Assembly (NCBI RefSeq): GCF_018449635.1
Contig: NZ_JAAVUV010000001.1
Location: forward strand, 496,001 to 560,000
DNA: 64,000 nucleotides
Reading direction: 5' to 3'
Origin: Caballeronia sp. dw_276
GTDB taxonomy: Bacteria; Pseudomonadota; Gammaproteobacteria; Burkholderiales; Burkholderiaceae
The translations under genes and the position numbers were made by a program. The notes beneath the pieces are model-generated. The model was given only the letters and a program-made list of their open reading frames with translations. It searched no databases and had not been told where the DNA came from. Positions 39,670 through 48,292 of the stretch are shown here, one piece after another. Within the stretch, counting starts at the first letter, position 1. Each line of letters opens with the position of its first letter.

Positions 39670-42636
39670 ATGGCGCTGGTTGCCTTATTTTCGCGGGCCA
39701 AGTCCGGATATACCGGGTCGAATATCGACCGGTTTCTGTACGCGTTCGCTGTATATATCGTCCCCACGCTCATTGCACTCGGCACTATCGCTACCCTGGT
39801 CTGGGGTACGCAGCAATTCGATTCGAAGGGCGGTGTAACGCTGCCTTTACACGTGTTGAAAGATCCCACGGGCACACTCGATCCGGCCACGGCATTACAG
39901 CGTATGCCCGGCGCGGTCACAACAAACCGCTTCAATACGCAACTCTCGGAAAAACCTTTCTGGTTTGAATTCGCCGTTCCCAACATGGGTTCGGAGCAAT
40001 CCACCTATGCGGAGCTTCCTTCTCGCCACGCGCAAACGCTGTCGTGTTGGGTTGCATCGACTTTGCAGCCGCTTGGATCCGCGGATCGCCTGAATACGAC
40101 CAACGAATTCTCAACCGTGAAAGCGGGGTTCGCACTGCATCTGGGGCATATGGCACAACCCTTGAACGTCCTGTGCCGTGCGACATTCTCCGGTCCGGCG
40201 CAGATCACGGCGCTCGGTTGGAGCGGTCCCGAATTGCGGCGCGCAGCGCTCGATTTCCAGGAAAGTTCAGGACTGATCGCAGGCGGCCTGCTGACGCTTG
40301 CCGTGTTTGTTTTTGTTACGGCGATGATCAACCGCGAATGGACCTACGTGATCTTCGCGGTCTGGCTCGTCGGCAACTTGCGGCTTTGCGCCAATGCAAT
40401 GGGCTGGGACATGCAATGGCTCGGGCGCGTGATCCCGCCGGACTATATGCAAAGCCTGCGGCAACTCACATTCGCCGCGTATTACCTTCTGACTGCGGCG
40501 CTATTCGCCTCGCTGTTCCGGCGCGAACTGAAAGTGATCGGCTACAAATGGCTCTTGAGGATCATCCAGTATGTCGGGCTCGTGCTGCTGGGCGCGGCCA
40601 TCGTGCTGCCTTATTCGAAGTTCATCCCGACACTGTGGGTGATTACCGGCTTTGGCGTGTTCGTGCTGATTTTCCTGCTGGCGCGACTGGTCTGGCTGAC
40701 CCGATCGCGCACCGTGCTGTGGTATGTGGGATCGCTTGCGATCGTGCTGTTCGCGACCTTCTCCGAAGTAATGGGCGCGGCGTTCGGTATCAAGCTGCTG
40801 GTCGGGGGCGTGAACACCGTGATGGCGGCGTTGTCGTCGAGCATGATGGCCGCGTTCGCGATCGCCGAGCAGATGCGGGCCGAGCGCGAGCATCGCCGGC
40901 AGGCGCAGACGGAATTGCGCAACACGTATGACGTGACACCCATCGGCCTTTTCACACTCGATACCGCCGGCCACTTCGTGCGCGCCAATCCCGCGCTGCG
41001 CGCCATGCTCGGGTTGCAAAAAGCCGAGTACAAGGTTCGGCACTGGAACGACTATTTCGAATCGGGCGCGTGGGGGGCGCTGCAGGCGCTGGCATCGAAG
41101 GGCAGCGAAGGCGAACTCGAAATGGGCGGCGCAGAAGCGCGCGGCAGCGGCGAGCGGCGCTTCCTGCTCAAGGCCACGCGCTCGAATGGCTGGATCGAGG
41201 GATCACTTCAGGATGTGACGGAAAGATCGAAGGCCATCGAACGGCTGCGATTTCTCGCCGAGCACGATCCGCTTACGGGTTCGCTCAACCGGCGCGGCGT
41301 GGAGAAAGCCATTGCGGCGCAAAGCGAGGACGCGTCGTCGTGGGCGCTTGCTTATGTCGATCTCGACCGCTTCAAGCTCGTGAATGATCTGTTCGGGCAT
41401 CGCGCCGGCGATGAAGTCCTGAAGCAGGTCGCCACGCGCACCCGCGCATTGTTCGCGACGGGCTTTCCGTTCGGCCGGATCGGCGGCGACGAATTCGTCT
41501 GCGTGATGGGCGGCATGTCGATAGATGAAGCCGTCGACTGTTGCCAGCAACTGATGAGCGCGTTGAGCGACACGCCGTATCAGGTCGGCAACCGCGCCTT
41601 CCAGGTCAAGGCGTCCGTTGGCCTCGTCGAATGTTCACATGGCGTGCGTGTGCAGGATGCGCTTTCGCACGCGGATCGGGCGTGCCGCGAGGCCAAGAAA
41701 AGCTCGAACGTGCGCATGGTGACGTACCGTAAAGGTGCAACCGCGTTCGAGGAACGTGCGGAAGAATTGAAGCTCGTGGAAACGCTTGGGCGCAATCGAT
41801 TGCCGCCTGGGCTGTTCCTAGTGATGCAGCCGATCATGTCGCTGGCCGCCCCAACAGAGTCGCTGAATTTCGAAGTGCTGTTGCGCATGCGCGCGCCCGA
41901 TGGCGCGACCTTGCCCGCAGGCAAGGTGATCGTCGCAGCGGAAGAGTCGGGGAATATCGCGGCTATCGATAAATGGGTGCTCACCACACTACTTGAATGG
42001 ATCGAGAAGCATCAGGCGTCCCTTCAAAGCACGCGGTTTATCTGCGTGAATCTGAGTGGCGGATCGCTCAACGACGAGCAGTTCATGGAAGACGCCTTTG
42101 CGCTATTCGCGCGTTACCGGCATGTCGTGCCGTATCTCTGTCTTGAGATAACCGAAAGCGTGGCATTGCATGATCTCGGCAATACGCAACGGTTTATTGC
42201 GCGCGTCCATGAGATGGGCGGCAAGATCGCGCTCGATGATTTCGGCGCGGGATATACATCGTTCAAGTATTTAAAGGATCTTTCCGCCGATGCCCTCAAG
42301 ATAGACGGTGAGTTTATCCGCACGATGTGTGCGCATCCGGCGGACATTGCCATTGTCGAGGCTATCGTGGCGCTGGCCCGGAATCTTGGAATGCGCAGCG
42401 TGGCGGAATGGGTCGAGGATATCGACACGCTTCGCGCGCTGAAAGAAATCGGCGTGGATTATGTGCAGGGCTTTTTGATTGCGAAGCCGCAGGAGAGCGG
42501 GGCTATTTTAAGCGCCGCGTCTGCCGCCAGTTTCGTCAAGGACCCAGATGTGGTCGAGTTTATCGACCAGATTGGCGGGAGCGACAAGTCTCTCGCATTT
42601 TCGTTTGATCTCGTTGATAAGGCCGGTCTGCATTAA
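39670..42636 (+). CDS. Membrane PAS-GGDEF-EAL cyclic-di-GMP protein
   Basis: This 988-residue protein has one membrane helix near residues 24-46, an exported domain of about 170 residues, a block of about seven helices (about 222-420), a PAS domain (about 440-545), GGDEF (about 560-715, intact GGDEF at 605-609) and EAL (about 725-975). The EAL signature reads EVLLR (735-739), which keeps the essential E-x-L-x-R, and NLSGG, EITES, DDFGAGYTS (856 on) and QGF are present, so both activities may be real. No RxxD inhibitory site precedes GGDEF. GGGGGA is nine bases before the chosen ATG; an ATG at 39553 would add 39 residues. It follows the FeeM-like gene. Confidence 0.88.
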   Translation: MALVALFSRAKSGYTGSNIDRFLYAFAVYIVPTLIALGTIATLVWGTQQFDSKGGVTLPLHVLKDPTGTLDPATALQRMPGAVTTNRFNTQLSEKPFWFEFAVPNMGSEQSTYAELPSRHAQTLSCWVASTLQPLGSADRLNTTNEFSTVKAGFALHLGHMAQPLNVLCRATFSGPAQITALGWSGPELRRAALDFQESSGLIAGGLLTLAVFVFVTAMINREWTYVIFAVWLVGNLRLCANAMGWDMQWLGRVIPPDYMQSLRQLTFAAYYLLTAALFASLFRRELKVIGYKWLLRIIQYVGLVLLGAAIVLPYSKFIPTLWVITGFGVFVLIFLLARLVWLTRSRTVLWYVGSLAIVLFATFSEVMGAAFGIKLLVGGVNTVMAALSSSMMAAFAIAEQMRAEREHRRQAQTELRNTYDVTPIGLFTLDTAGHFVRANPALRAMLGLQKAEYKVRHWNDYFESGAWGALQALASKGSEGELEMGGAEARGSGERRFLLKATRSNGWIEGSLQDVTERSKAIERLRFLAEHDPLTGSLNRRGVEKAIAAQSEDASSWALAYVDLDRFKLVNDLFGHRAGDEVLKQVATRTRALFATGFPFGRIGGDEFVCVMGGMSIDEAVDCCQQLMSALSDTPYQVGNRAFQVKASVGLVECSHGVRVQDALSHADRACREAKKSSNVRMVTYRKGATAFEERAEELKLVETLGRNRLPPGLFLVMQPIMSLAAPTESLNFEVLLRMRAPDGATLPAGKVIVAAEESGNIAAIDKWVLTTLLEWIEKHQASLQSTRFICVNLSGGSLNDEQFMEDAFALFARYRHVVPYLCLEITESVALHDLGNTQRFIARVHEMGGKIALDDFGAGYTSFKYLKDLSADALKIDGEFIRTMCAHPADIAIVEAIVALARNLGMRSVAEWVEDIDTLRALKEIGVDYVQGFLIAKPQESGAILSAASAASFVKDPDVVEFIDQIGGSDKSLAFSFDLVDKAGLH

Positions 42637-42655
42637 GCCACCGGCATTCCTTTGT

Positions 42656-42865
42656 TCAACCTGGTTTCATCTCTTTCAAGATCTTGCTTGCCGCAATCGG
42701 GATGCGTGTGTCATCCCATTGCGCCAGCCATTGCACTTCCTTTGTCGTAAAGAAGCCCGGCTTGTTTCGCAGCGCAAATTGCAGTGCATCCACGATGTGA
42801 TCGCGGATGATCTGGGGCGAGTCTTCGCTGGTGACAACGGCGTGCAGGGCTTCTAGTGCGCTCAT
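42656..42865 (-). CDS. Small conserved hypothetical protein
   Basis: This 69-residue soluble protein (ALEALHAVVTSEDSPQIIRDHIVDALQFALRNKPG, then an aromatic FFTTKEVQWLAQWDD segment) is predicted to be helical. No known domain is recognised. The frame is open for a further 23 codons upstream, but that part looks unlike the rest. There is no obvious ribosome binding site. It converges with the GGDEF-EAL gene, leaving 20 bases between stops. Confidence 0.6.
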   Translation of the reverse strand: MSALEALHAVVTSEDSPQIIRDHIVDALQFALRNKPGFFTTKEVQWLAQWDDTRIPIAASKILKEMKPG

Positions 42866-43103
42866 GATGCGGGACACCCATATGGTTGGCAAAAATGCTG
42901 GTAAACCATACCCCGAAGAAAAAGCCGAAAACAATTAATTTTTGGTCTTTATGTGACGCTTAGTGTTTGTACGTAGACGCAATGCAACATCCTGCGTTCT
43001 CAAGCCATGGCAATACGTGCAGTCTCTTAGCGTGCTTCTATTGCTGCACCGCCTCCTCACGTTCGAGCCGGCTTTTCTTGACTTGTCCCGCCCGCACTGC
43101 TGT

Positions 43104-43128
43104 ACTAAATAAAGTCAATTGATTTAGT
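43104..43128. promoter_or_regulatory. Candidate ROK-regulator operator before the sugar importer
   Basis: ACTAAAT and ATTTAGT form a perfect seven-base inverted repeat with an 11-base A/T-rich spacer, 65 bases before the binding-protein gene. ROK repressors such as XylR and NagC bind long A/T-rich palindromes of this kind, and a ROK regulator is encoded at the end of the operon. Confidence 0.55.
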
Positions 43129-43193
43129 CGACGAACGGGCTCGATGCACTTCTTTCCCGAAGCGCCGAGTCCATAAAAACATTGGAGCGAGAC

Positions 43194-44189
43194 ATGAAAA
43201 ACCTTCGGCGTGCCGCCGCACGTGCGTCTTTGATTGGCTTGGCCGTTGCATCTATCTTTAGCGCAAGCGCAACGTATGCCGCGGATCAGATTGCCATCGG
43301 GCTGATCACCAAGACCGAGACCAACCCGTTCTTCGTCAAGATGAAGCAGGGCGCCGAAGAGGCCGCCACCAAGGGCGGCGTGAAACTGATCACGGCCAGC
43401 GGCAAGTTCGATGGCGACAACGCCAGCCAGGTCACCGCGGTGGAAAACATGATCACGGCCGGCGTCAAGGCCATCCTGATCACGCCGAGCGATACGAAGG
43501 CCATCGTCCCGACGCTCAAGAAAGCGCGGGCGGCCGGCATCCTCGTTATCGCGCTCGATACCCCCACGGAACCGCAAGACGCAACTGATGCGCTCTTCGC
43601 CACGGACAACTTCAAGGCGGGCGTGTTGATCGGCGAATACGCCAAAGCATCGCTTGGCGGCAAGCCTGCGAAAATCGCGACGCTCGATCTCGCACCGGGC
43701 GTATCGGTCGGCGTGCTGCGCCATAACGGCTTCCTACAGGGCTTCGGCGTGAAGGAAGGCGACCCGTCGATCGTCTGTAGCCAGGACACGCGCGGAGATC
43801 AATCGAAGGGTCAGACGGCGATGGAAAACTGCCTTCAGAAGGTACCCGACATCAACCTCGTCTATACGATCAACGAACCGGCCGCAGCGGGCGCGTATCG
43901 CGCGCTCAAGGCGGCGGGCAAGGACAAGAGCGTGATGATCGTGTCCATCGACGGCGGTTGTGAAGGCGTGCGCAACGTGAAGTCGGGCAACTTCGCGGCG
44001 ACCTCGCAGCAATATCCGCTCGTCATGGCGGCGCAAGGCGTGCAGGCCGGTATCGAGTACGCGAAGACGGGCAAGAAGGCGACGGGCTATCACGATACCG
44101 GCGTGACGCTGATCACCGACAAACCCGTGTCGGGTTCCACTGCCAAGGACACGAAGTTCGGGTTGGATAACTGCTGGGGCAACAAGTAA
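43194..44189 (+). CDS. Sugar ABC transporter, periplasmic binding protein (FrcB-like)
   Basis: This 331-residue protein has a signal peptide (about 1-30, cleavage after ATYA) and a type I periplasmic sugar-binding fold. The start of the mature part, IAIGLITKTETNPFFVKMKQG, and ITPSDTKAIVPTLKKARAAG closely resemble FrcB, the binding protein of the rhizobial fructose/mannose/ribose importer, so fructose or a related monosaccharide is the best guess. GGAG is placed correctly for the ATG at 43194. It is the first gene of a four-gene operon. Confidence 0.9.
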   Translation: MKNLRRAAARASLIGLAVASIFSASATYAADQIAIGLITKTETNPFFVKMKQGAEEAATKGGVKLITASGKFDGDNASQVTAVENMITAGVKAILITPSDTKAIVPTLKKARAAGILVIALDTPTEPQDATDALFATDNFKAGVLIGEYAKASLGGKPAKIATLDLAPGVSVGVLRHNGFLQGFGVKEGDPSIVCSQDTRGDQSKGQTAMENCLQKVPDINLVYTINEPAAAGAYRALKAAGKDKSVMIVSIDGGCEGVRNVKSGNFAATSQQYPLVMAAQGVQAGIEYAKTGKKATGYHDTGVTLITDKPVSGSTAKDTKFGLDNCWGNK

Positions 44190-44270
44190 GTTGCCACGCC
44201 GCATGCAGCGCTCGATGCCGGAGCGCTGCATGGAGGCGCCTTTCGATGTCGCTGCCGAGGTCCCGAATCC

Positions 44271-45257
44271 ATGACTCAATCCACCTCTCCCACGGCCGGG
44301 CGTGCAACGTTCTCCGACCGTCTGCCATCTCTCACGGACATTGGTCCGCTCGCCGCGCTCGTGATCGCGTGCGCGTTTTTCATCTGGCAGAGCAACCGCT
44401 TCTTATCGATACAAAACCTCTCGCTGATCCTACAGCAGACGATGGTCGTGGCCGTTATCGCCATCGGCCAGACGCTGATCGTGCTGACCGGCGGGATCGA
44501 TTTGTCGTGCGGCATGGTGATGGCGTTCGGCTCCATCATCATGACCAAGTTCGCCGTGACGCTGGGCATACCGCCCGTGCTTGCGATCATCTGCGGCGTC
44601 GGCGCGAGCGCATTGTTCGGATTACTGAATGGTGCATTGATTACGAAGATCAAGTTGCCGGCGTTTATCGTGACGCTCGGCACGCTGAACATTGCGTTCG
44701 CGCTCACGCAGGTTTACTCGAACGCCGAGAGCGTCACGAATCTGCCTGACGCCATGATGTTCTTCGGCACGACGTTCCATCTCGGCGGCGCGGAAGTCAC
44801 GTATGGCACCGTGCTGACCCTGCTGATGTATCTCGTCGTGTGGTTCGTCTTGCGCGATACCGTGCCCGGGCGGCATCTCTATGCACTCGGGAACAACGCC
44901 GAAGCGGCGCGGCTGATGGGGCTTTCGTCGCAGAAAATCCTGATCACCGTTTATACGCTCGCGGGATTTTTCTATGGCATTGCCGCGTTGCTGTCGGTGG
45001 CGCGAACCGGTGTGGGCGACCCGCAAGCCGGGCAGACCGAGAACCTCGATTCCATTACGGCCGTCGTTCTAGGTGGCACGAGTCTGTTCGGTGGGCGCGG
45101 GACGATCATTGGCACCCTGCTGGGCGCGCTGATTGTCGGCGTGTTTCGCAACGGCCTGACGCTGATTGGCGTGTCGTCGGTTTATCAGATCCTGATCACC
45201 GGCATTCTGGTGATTCTCGCGGTTGCCGCGGACAAGCTCGCGCGTCCCCGCGCTTAA
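44271..45257 (+). CDS. Sugar ABC transporter permease (FrcC-like)
   Basis: This 328-residue permease of the ribose/AraH/RhaP family has about ten membrane segments. IGQTLIVLTGGIDLSCGMVMAFGS and the EAA-like cytoplasmic loop HLYALGNNAEAARLMGL, which contacts the ATPase, are clear, as is VVLGGTSLFGGRGTIIGTLLGAL. It forms the channel for the sugar delivered by the binding protein encoded 81 bases upstream. Confidence 0.93.
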   Translation: MTQSTSPTAGRATFSDRLPSLTDIGPLAALVIACAFFIWQSNRFLSIQNLSLILQQTMVVAVIAIGQTLIVLTGGIDLSCGMVMAFGSIIMTKFAVTLGIPPVLAIICGVGASALFGLLNGALITKIKLPAFIVTLGTLNIAFALTQVYSNAESVTNLPDAMMFFGTTFHLGGAEVTYGTVLTLLMYLVVWFVLRDTVPGRHLYALGNNAEAARLMGLSSQKILITVYTLAGFFYGIAALLSVARTGVGDPQAGQTENLDSITAVVLGGTSLFGGRGTIIGTLLGALIVGVFRNGLTLIGVSSVYQILITGILVILAVAADKLARPRA

Positions 45258-45268
45258 GGAGAATGGCC

Positions 45269-46051
45269 ATGAACGACACACGCAAGCTTGTGCTGGAAGC
45301 GCGCGGCGTCATCAAGCGCTATGGTTCCGTCACCGCGCTCGACGGCGTCGATTTCGAACTGCTGCCGGGCGAGATCATGGCGGTCATCGGCGATAACGGC
45401 GCGGGAAAATCGTCGCTGATCAAGGCGCTTTCGGGCGCCCTCGTGCCGGATGAAGGCCAGATCCTGCTCGATGGCAAGCCGGTCCATTTCCGCAGTCCGC
45501 TCGATGCCCGCGCGCAAGGCATCGAGACTGTCTATCAGGATCTCGCAGTGGCGCCGGCCATGAGTATCGCGGAAAATCTCTTTCTCGGACGCGAATTGCG
45601 ACGCCCGGGTGTGCTCGGTTCGGTGTTCAAGATGATCGACAAACGCCGCATGTTGCAGGAAGCGATCGCGCACATGGAAGGCTTGCAGATCGGCATCCGT
45701 TCCATGAAACAAGCGGTCGAAACGCTTTCCGGCGGTCAGCGGCAGGGCGTTGCGGTGGCGCGCAGCGCGGCGTTCGCGCGGCATGTCGTGATCCTCGATG
45801 AACCCACGGCTGCGCTCGGCGTGAAGGAATCGAACATGGTGCTGGAACTGATCCGGCGGGTGCGCGATCGCGGCCTGCCGGTAATCCTGATCAGCCACAA
45901 CATGCCGCACGTGTTCGAGATCGCGGACCGCATCCATATTCAACGGCTCGGGCGCCGCGCGGCGCTGGTCAATACGCGTGACATTCACATGTCTGAAGCG
46001 GTGGCGATCATGACGGGCGCCAAGCAGGCCGATGTCCAGGCGATTGCCTGA
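45269..46051 (+). CDS. Sugar ABC transporter ATP-binding protein (FrcA-like)
   Basis: This 260-residue single ATPase domain has Walker A GDNGAGKSS near residue 42, a Q loop (TVYQDLAVAPAMS), the signature motif LSGGQRQGV and Walker B HVVILDEPTAALG. Unlike the ribose-type RbsA ATPases, which have two fused domains, it has one, as FrcA does, and presumably works as a dimer. AAGGAG suits the ATG at 45269 better than the ATG six bases earlier. Confidence 0.93.
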   Translation: MNDTRKLVLEARGVIKRYGSVTALDGVDFELLPGEIMAVIGDNGAGKSSLIKALSGALVPDEGQILLDGKPVHFRSPLDARAQGIETVYQDLAVAPAMSIAENLFLGRELRRPGVLGSVFKMIDKRRMLQEAIAHMEGLQIGIRSMKQAVETLSGGQRQGVAVARSAAFARHVVILDEPTAALGVKESNMVLELIRRVRDRGLPVILISHNMPHVFEIADRIHIQRLGRRAALVNTRDIHMSEAVAIMTGAKQADVQAIA

Positions 46052-46054
46052 GCG

Positions 46055-47254
46055 ATGAGCGCCGCAAGCACGGCCACGGCCGCGTCCAAACCAGCCGGCA
46101 TGCGGCAGATGAACGAGCGCATCGTGCTGCAGGCGGTGCGCGTGCATGGTCCGCTGCCCAAGTCGGATATCGCACGGCTCACGCGTTTGAGTTCGCAGAC
46201 GGCGTCGCTGATCGTGGATCGTCTGATCGACGACGGCCTGCTCGCCCGTGAACCCAGAACGCGCGTGCAGGGGCGCATGGGGCAGCCGTCGGTGCCGATC
46301 TCGCTGCGAGCGGACGGGGCGTTTTCCATCGGCGTGAAAGTGGGGCGGCGCAGTCTCGATGTGCTGACCATGGATTTCGCCGGTCAGGTGCATGCGCGCG
46401 AAACCATCGGCTACGCGTATCCCGATCCACGCACCGTTTTTTCGCTGCTCGCCGAAAAACTCGACGCCATGATGACCACGCTCGCCGCCAATGCCGGCAA
46501 AGTGGTCGGCATTGGCGTGGCGGCGCCCTTGTGGCTGGGCGGCTGGCGCACGTTCTTCGATACCCCGCCGGACGTCTTTGCCGCCTGGAACGAGATCGAT
46601 ATCCGTGCGCGCGTCCAGGCGCTCACGCCGCTGCCCGTGGAGTTCGCGAAGGACACGACCGCCGCGTGCGCCGCCGAATTGCTGATGGGACAAGGACGCG
46701 GATTACGTGACTTTTTGTATGTTTTTATCGGCACGTTCATAGGCGGCGGCCTCGTGATCGATGGCCGCCTGCACGCCGGGCCCAATGGCAATGCGGGTGC
46801 TGTTGGATCGTTTCCGGTCAGGTCCGGGGACGCGCCACAACTGCTGAACGTGGCATCAATCTACGTGCTGGAGAAGCGCTTCACGGATGCCGGATTTCCC
46901 GCCGACGCCGCCCACGACCAGCGCGCACTGTCCGCCGATTTATGGCCGCTGTGCGAAGCGTGGCTTGACGATGCATGTCCGGCACTGGCTGCGGCGATTG
47001 CTTCGGCGGCGGCGCTGGTCGATCTCGATGCAATCGTGATCGATGGCGAACTGGACCGCGAGTTGTTGCGAGAAGTCTTGAGCCGTACCAACACCGCGCT
47101 CGATGCCTTCGACTGGCAAGGCATGCTGCGTCCGCGGCTCGTGGAGGGCGAGATTGGTGCCGACGCCCGCGCCATGGGTGGCGCTATCCTGCCGCTTTAC
47201 ACGCATTTCGCCCCGCGTCACGTCCTGTTCCTGAAGTCCGGAACGAGCGCTTGA
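46055..47254 (+). CDS. ROK-family transcriptional regulator
   Basis: This 399-residue protein has a winged helix-turn-helix at about residues 20-75 (LPKSDIARLTRLSSQTASLIVDRLIDDGLL) and a ROK sugar-kinase-like domain behind it (VVGIGVAAPLWLGG, FIGTFIGGGLVIDGRLHAGPNGNAG). The kinase fold senses the sugar. The glycine-rich FIGTFIGGG loop is kept, but the usual ROK zinc cluster (GxCGxxGC) is not visible in the NAGAVGS region, so enzymatic activity is doubtful. It starts three bases after the ATPase gene and probably represses the operon. Confidence 0.9.
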   Translation: MSAASTATAASKPAGMRQMNERIVLQAVRVHGPLPKSDIARLTRLSSQTASLIVDRLIDDGLLAREPRTRVQGRMGQPSVPISLRADGAFSIGVKVGRRSLDVLTMDFAGQVHARETIGYAYPDPRTVFSLLAEKLDAMMTTLAANAGKVVGIGVAAPLWLGGWRTFFDTPPDVFAAWNEIDIRARVQALTPLPVEFAKDTTAACAAELLMGQGRGLRDFLYVFIGTFIGGGLVIDGRLHAGPNGNAGAVGSFPVRSGDAPQLLNVASIYVLEKRFTDAGFPADAAHDQRALSADLWPLCEAWLDDACPALAAAIASAAALVDLDAIVIDGELDRELLREVLSRTNTALDAFDWQGMLRPRLVEGEIGADARAMGGAILPLYTHFAPRHVLFLKSGTSA

Positions 47255-47257
47255 CCA

Positions 47258-47297
47258 AAAAAAGGGCCGTTCCAGCTTCCGCCGGAACAGCCCTTTT
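47258..47297. terminator. Bidirectional terminator after the sugar importer operon
   Basis: AAAGGGC-C-GTTCC and GGAAC-A-GCCCTTT pair with one mismatch around a ten-base loop, preceded by an A run and ending in TTTT. It ends the ROK gene and the convergent membrane protein gene. Confidence 0.85.
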
Positions 47298-47314
47298 GCG
47301 GCGTGAAAACCGTA

Positions 47315-47569
47315 TCAGGCGCGCCGTTTCGTCACCAGTCCCCAAATCACCAGCAGAATGATCGCGCCGATCACAGACGCAATCCAGCCCGCCGGTTGTC
47401 CTTCCTGATACCACCCCATCGCGCGGCCCGCATAGCCCGCTATCAGCGATCCGGCAATACCGAGGACGATTGTCATGATCCAGCCCATGCTGTCGTTGCC
47501 GGGTTTGATCGCACGGGCAATCAATCCGATGATGCCGCCGACGATAATGGTGCCGATGAGTGAAAGCAT
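47315..47569 (-). CDS. GlsB/YeaQ/YmgE family membrane protein
   Basis: This 84-residue protein has three membrane helices and the family glycine pattern (GGIIGLIARAIKPGNDSMGW, IVLGIAGSLIAGYAGRAMGWY). Members are induced by general stress in many bacteria; their molecular role is not known. GGAGG precedes the ATG at 47569. The longer open frame upstream does not resemble the family. Confidence 0.9.
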   Translation of the reverse strand: MLSLIGTIIVGGIIGLIARAIKPGNDSMGWIMTIVLGIAGSLIAGYAGRAMGWYQEGQPAGWIASVIGAIILLVIWGLVTKRRA

Positions 47570-47772
47570 AGAGATTCCTCCGTAGTGTTGGCGATTGTCC
47601 CCGGAAGATCCGGGCACGCCGGCACACAGGTGCCGTAGACCGATCGGCCAGCGTTCAGGCATTTTCGACGATGCCGCCGCTTCTTGCAGTTAAAATTCGT
47701 CATATCGACGCCGCGTAGCGACGCATCCCAGCAATGCCCGCGCCTAAAGCCAATCAAACCAAACACTGCTCC

Positions 47773-48282
47773 ATGACTGTTTCCGATTCAGACCAAGATC
47801 AAGACCTTCACGCCGACGAAGACAACACCATCCATGAGCCGCGCCTGTGGCGCGACGACGGCTGGACGGCCCGTGTGATCAAGAACGAAGACGACGACGG
47901 CTGGGCCGTCGAGATGATCAAGGATGGAGAAGCCGAACCCGCGCTGACTGGCCCGTGGACCATGGGCCGGGACAAAAAGAATCCCAAGCCGCTGGATCCG
48001 AACGCATTTCGGACGCTGATCAAGACGGCGTCCGAAGTATTGCGCCGCCACGAGCAACAGCGCCACGCCATGCTTCACAAAGATGTGATGGTTCGCGCGA
48101 ACGGTGAAGATGTAACGGTGACGCTGGATATCGTGCCTGACGAGGACGATCCCTACGCGGACTTGAAGGCGCTCGACATGTTCGGCGCCGTGCTGGCGCA
48201 AGTACGCGTTTCGGCCGGATTCAAGTTCAGCAAGACCAGCGCGCAGGCCTGGGTGGACAACGACTTCCGCAAGCCCGACTGA
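47773..48282 (+). CDS. Conserved acidic protein of unknown function
   Basis: This protein of about 169 residues is soluble and very acidic at its start (DQDQDLHADEDN), with a compact domain following (LWRDDGWTARVIKNEDDDGWAVEMIKDG, KTASEVLRRHEQQ). A long helix around residues 80-105 is likely. No named family is recognised. An in-frame ATG 39 bases earlier is an alternative start; neither has a clear ribosome binding site. It converges with the lipid A acyltransferase gene. Confidence 0.7.
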   Translation: MTVSDSDQDQDLHADEDNTIHEPRLWRDDGWTARVIKNEDDDGWAVEMIKDGEAEPALTGPWTMGRDKKNPKPLDPNAFRTLIKTASEVLRRHEQQRHAMLHKDVMVRANGEDVTVTLDIVPDEDDPYADLKALDMFGAVLAQVRVSAGFKFSKTSAQAWVDNDFRKPD

Positions 48283-48292
48283 CGCGCGAGGT

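Noticed and set aside
41872..41886. Reading the EAL domain as degenerate because it has EVL
   Set aside because: The middle residue of EAL is not catalytic; the Glu, Leu and Arg are kept, as are the later metal-binding motifs.
42656..42934. Longer 92-codon version of the small hypothetical gene
   Set aside because: The first 23 codons differ in character from the rest and lack a start signal, so the shorter frame is preferred.
45254..46693. A 479-codon minus-strand frame across the ABC ATPase and ROK genes
   Set aside because: It is antisense to two strongly supported genes, low in hydrophobic residues and without any motif.
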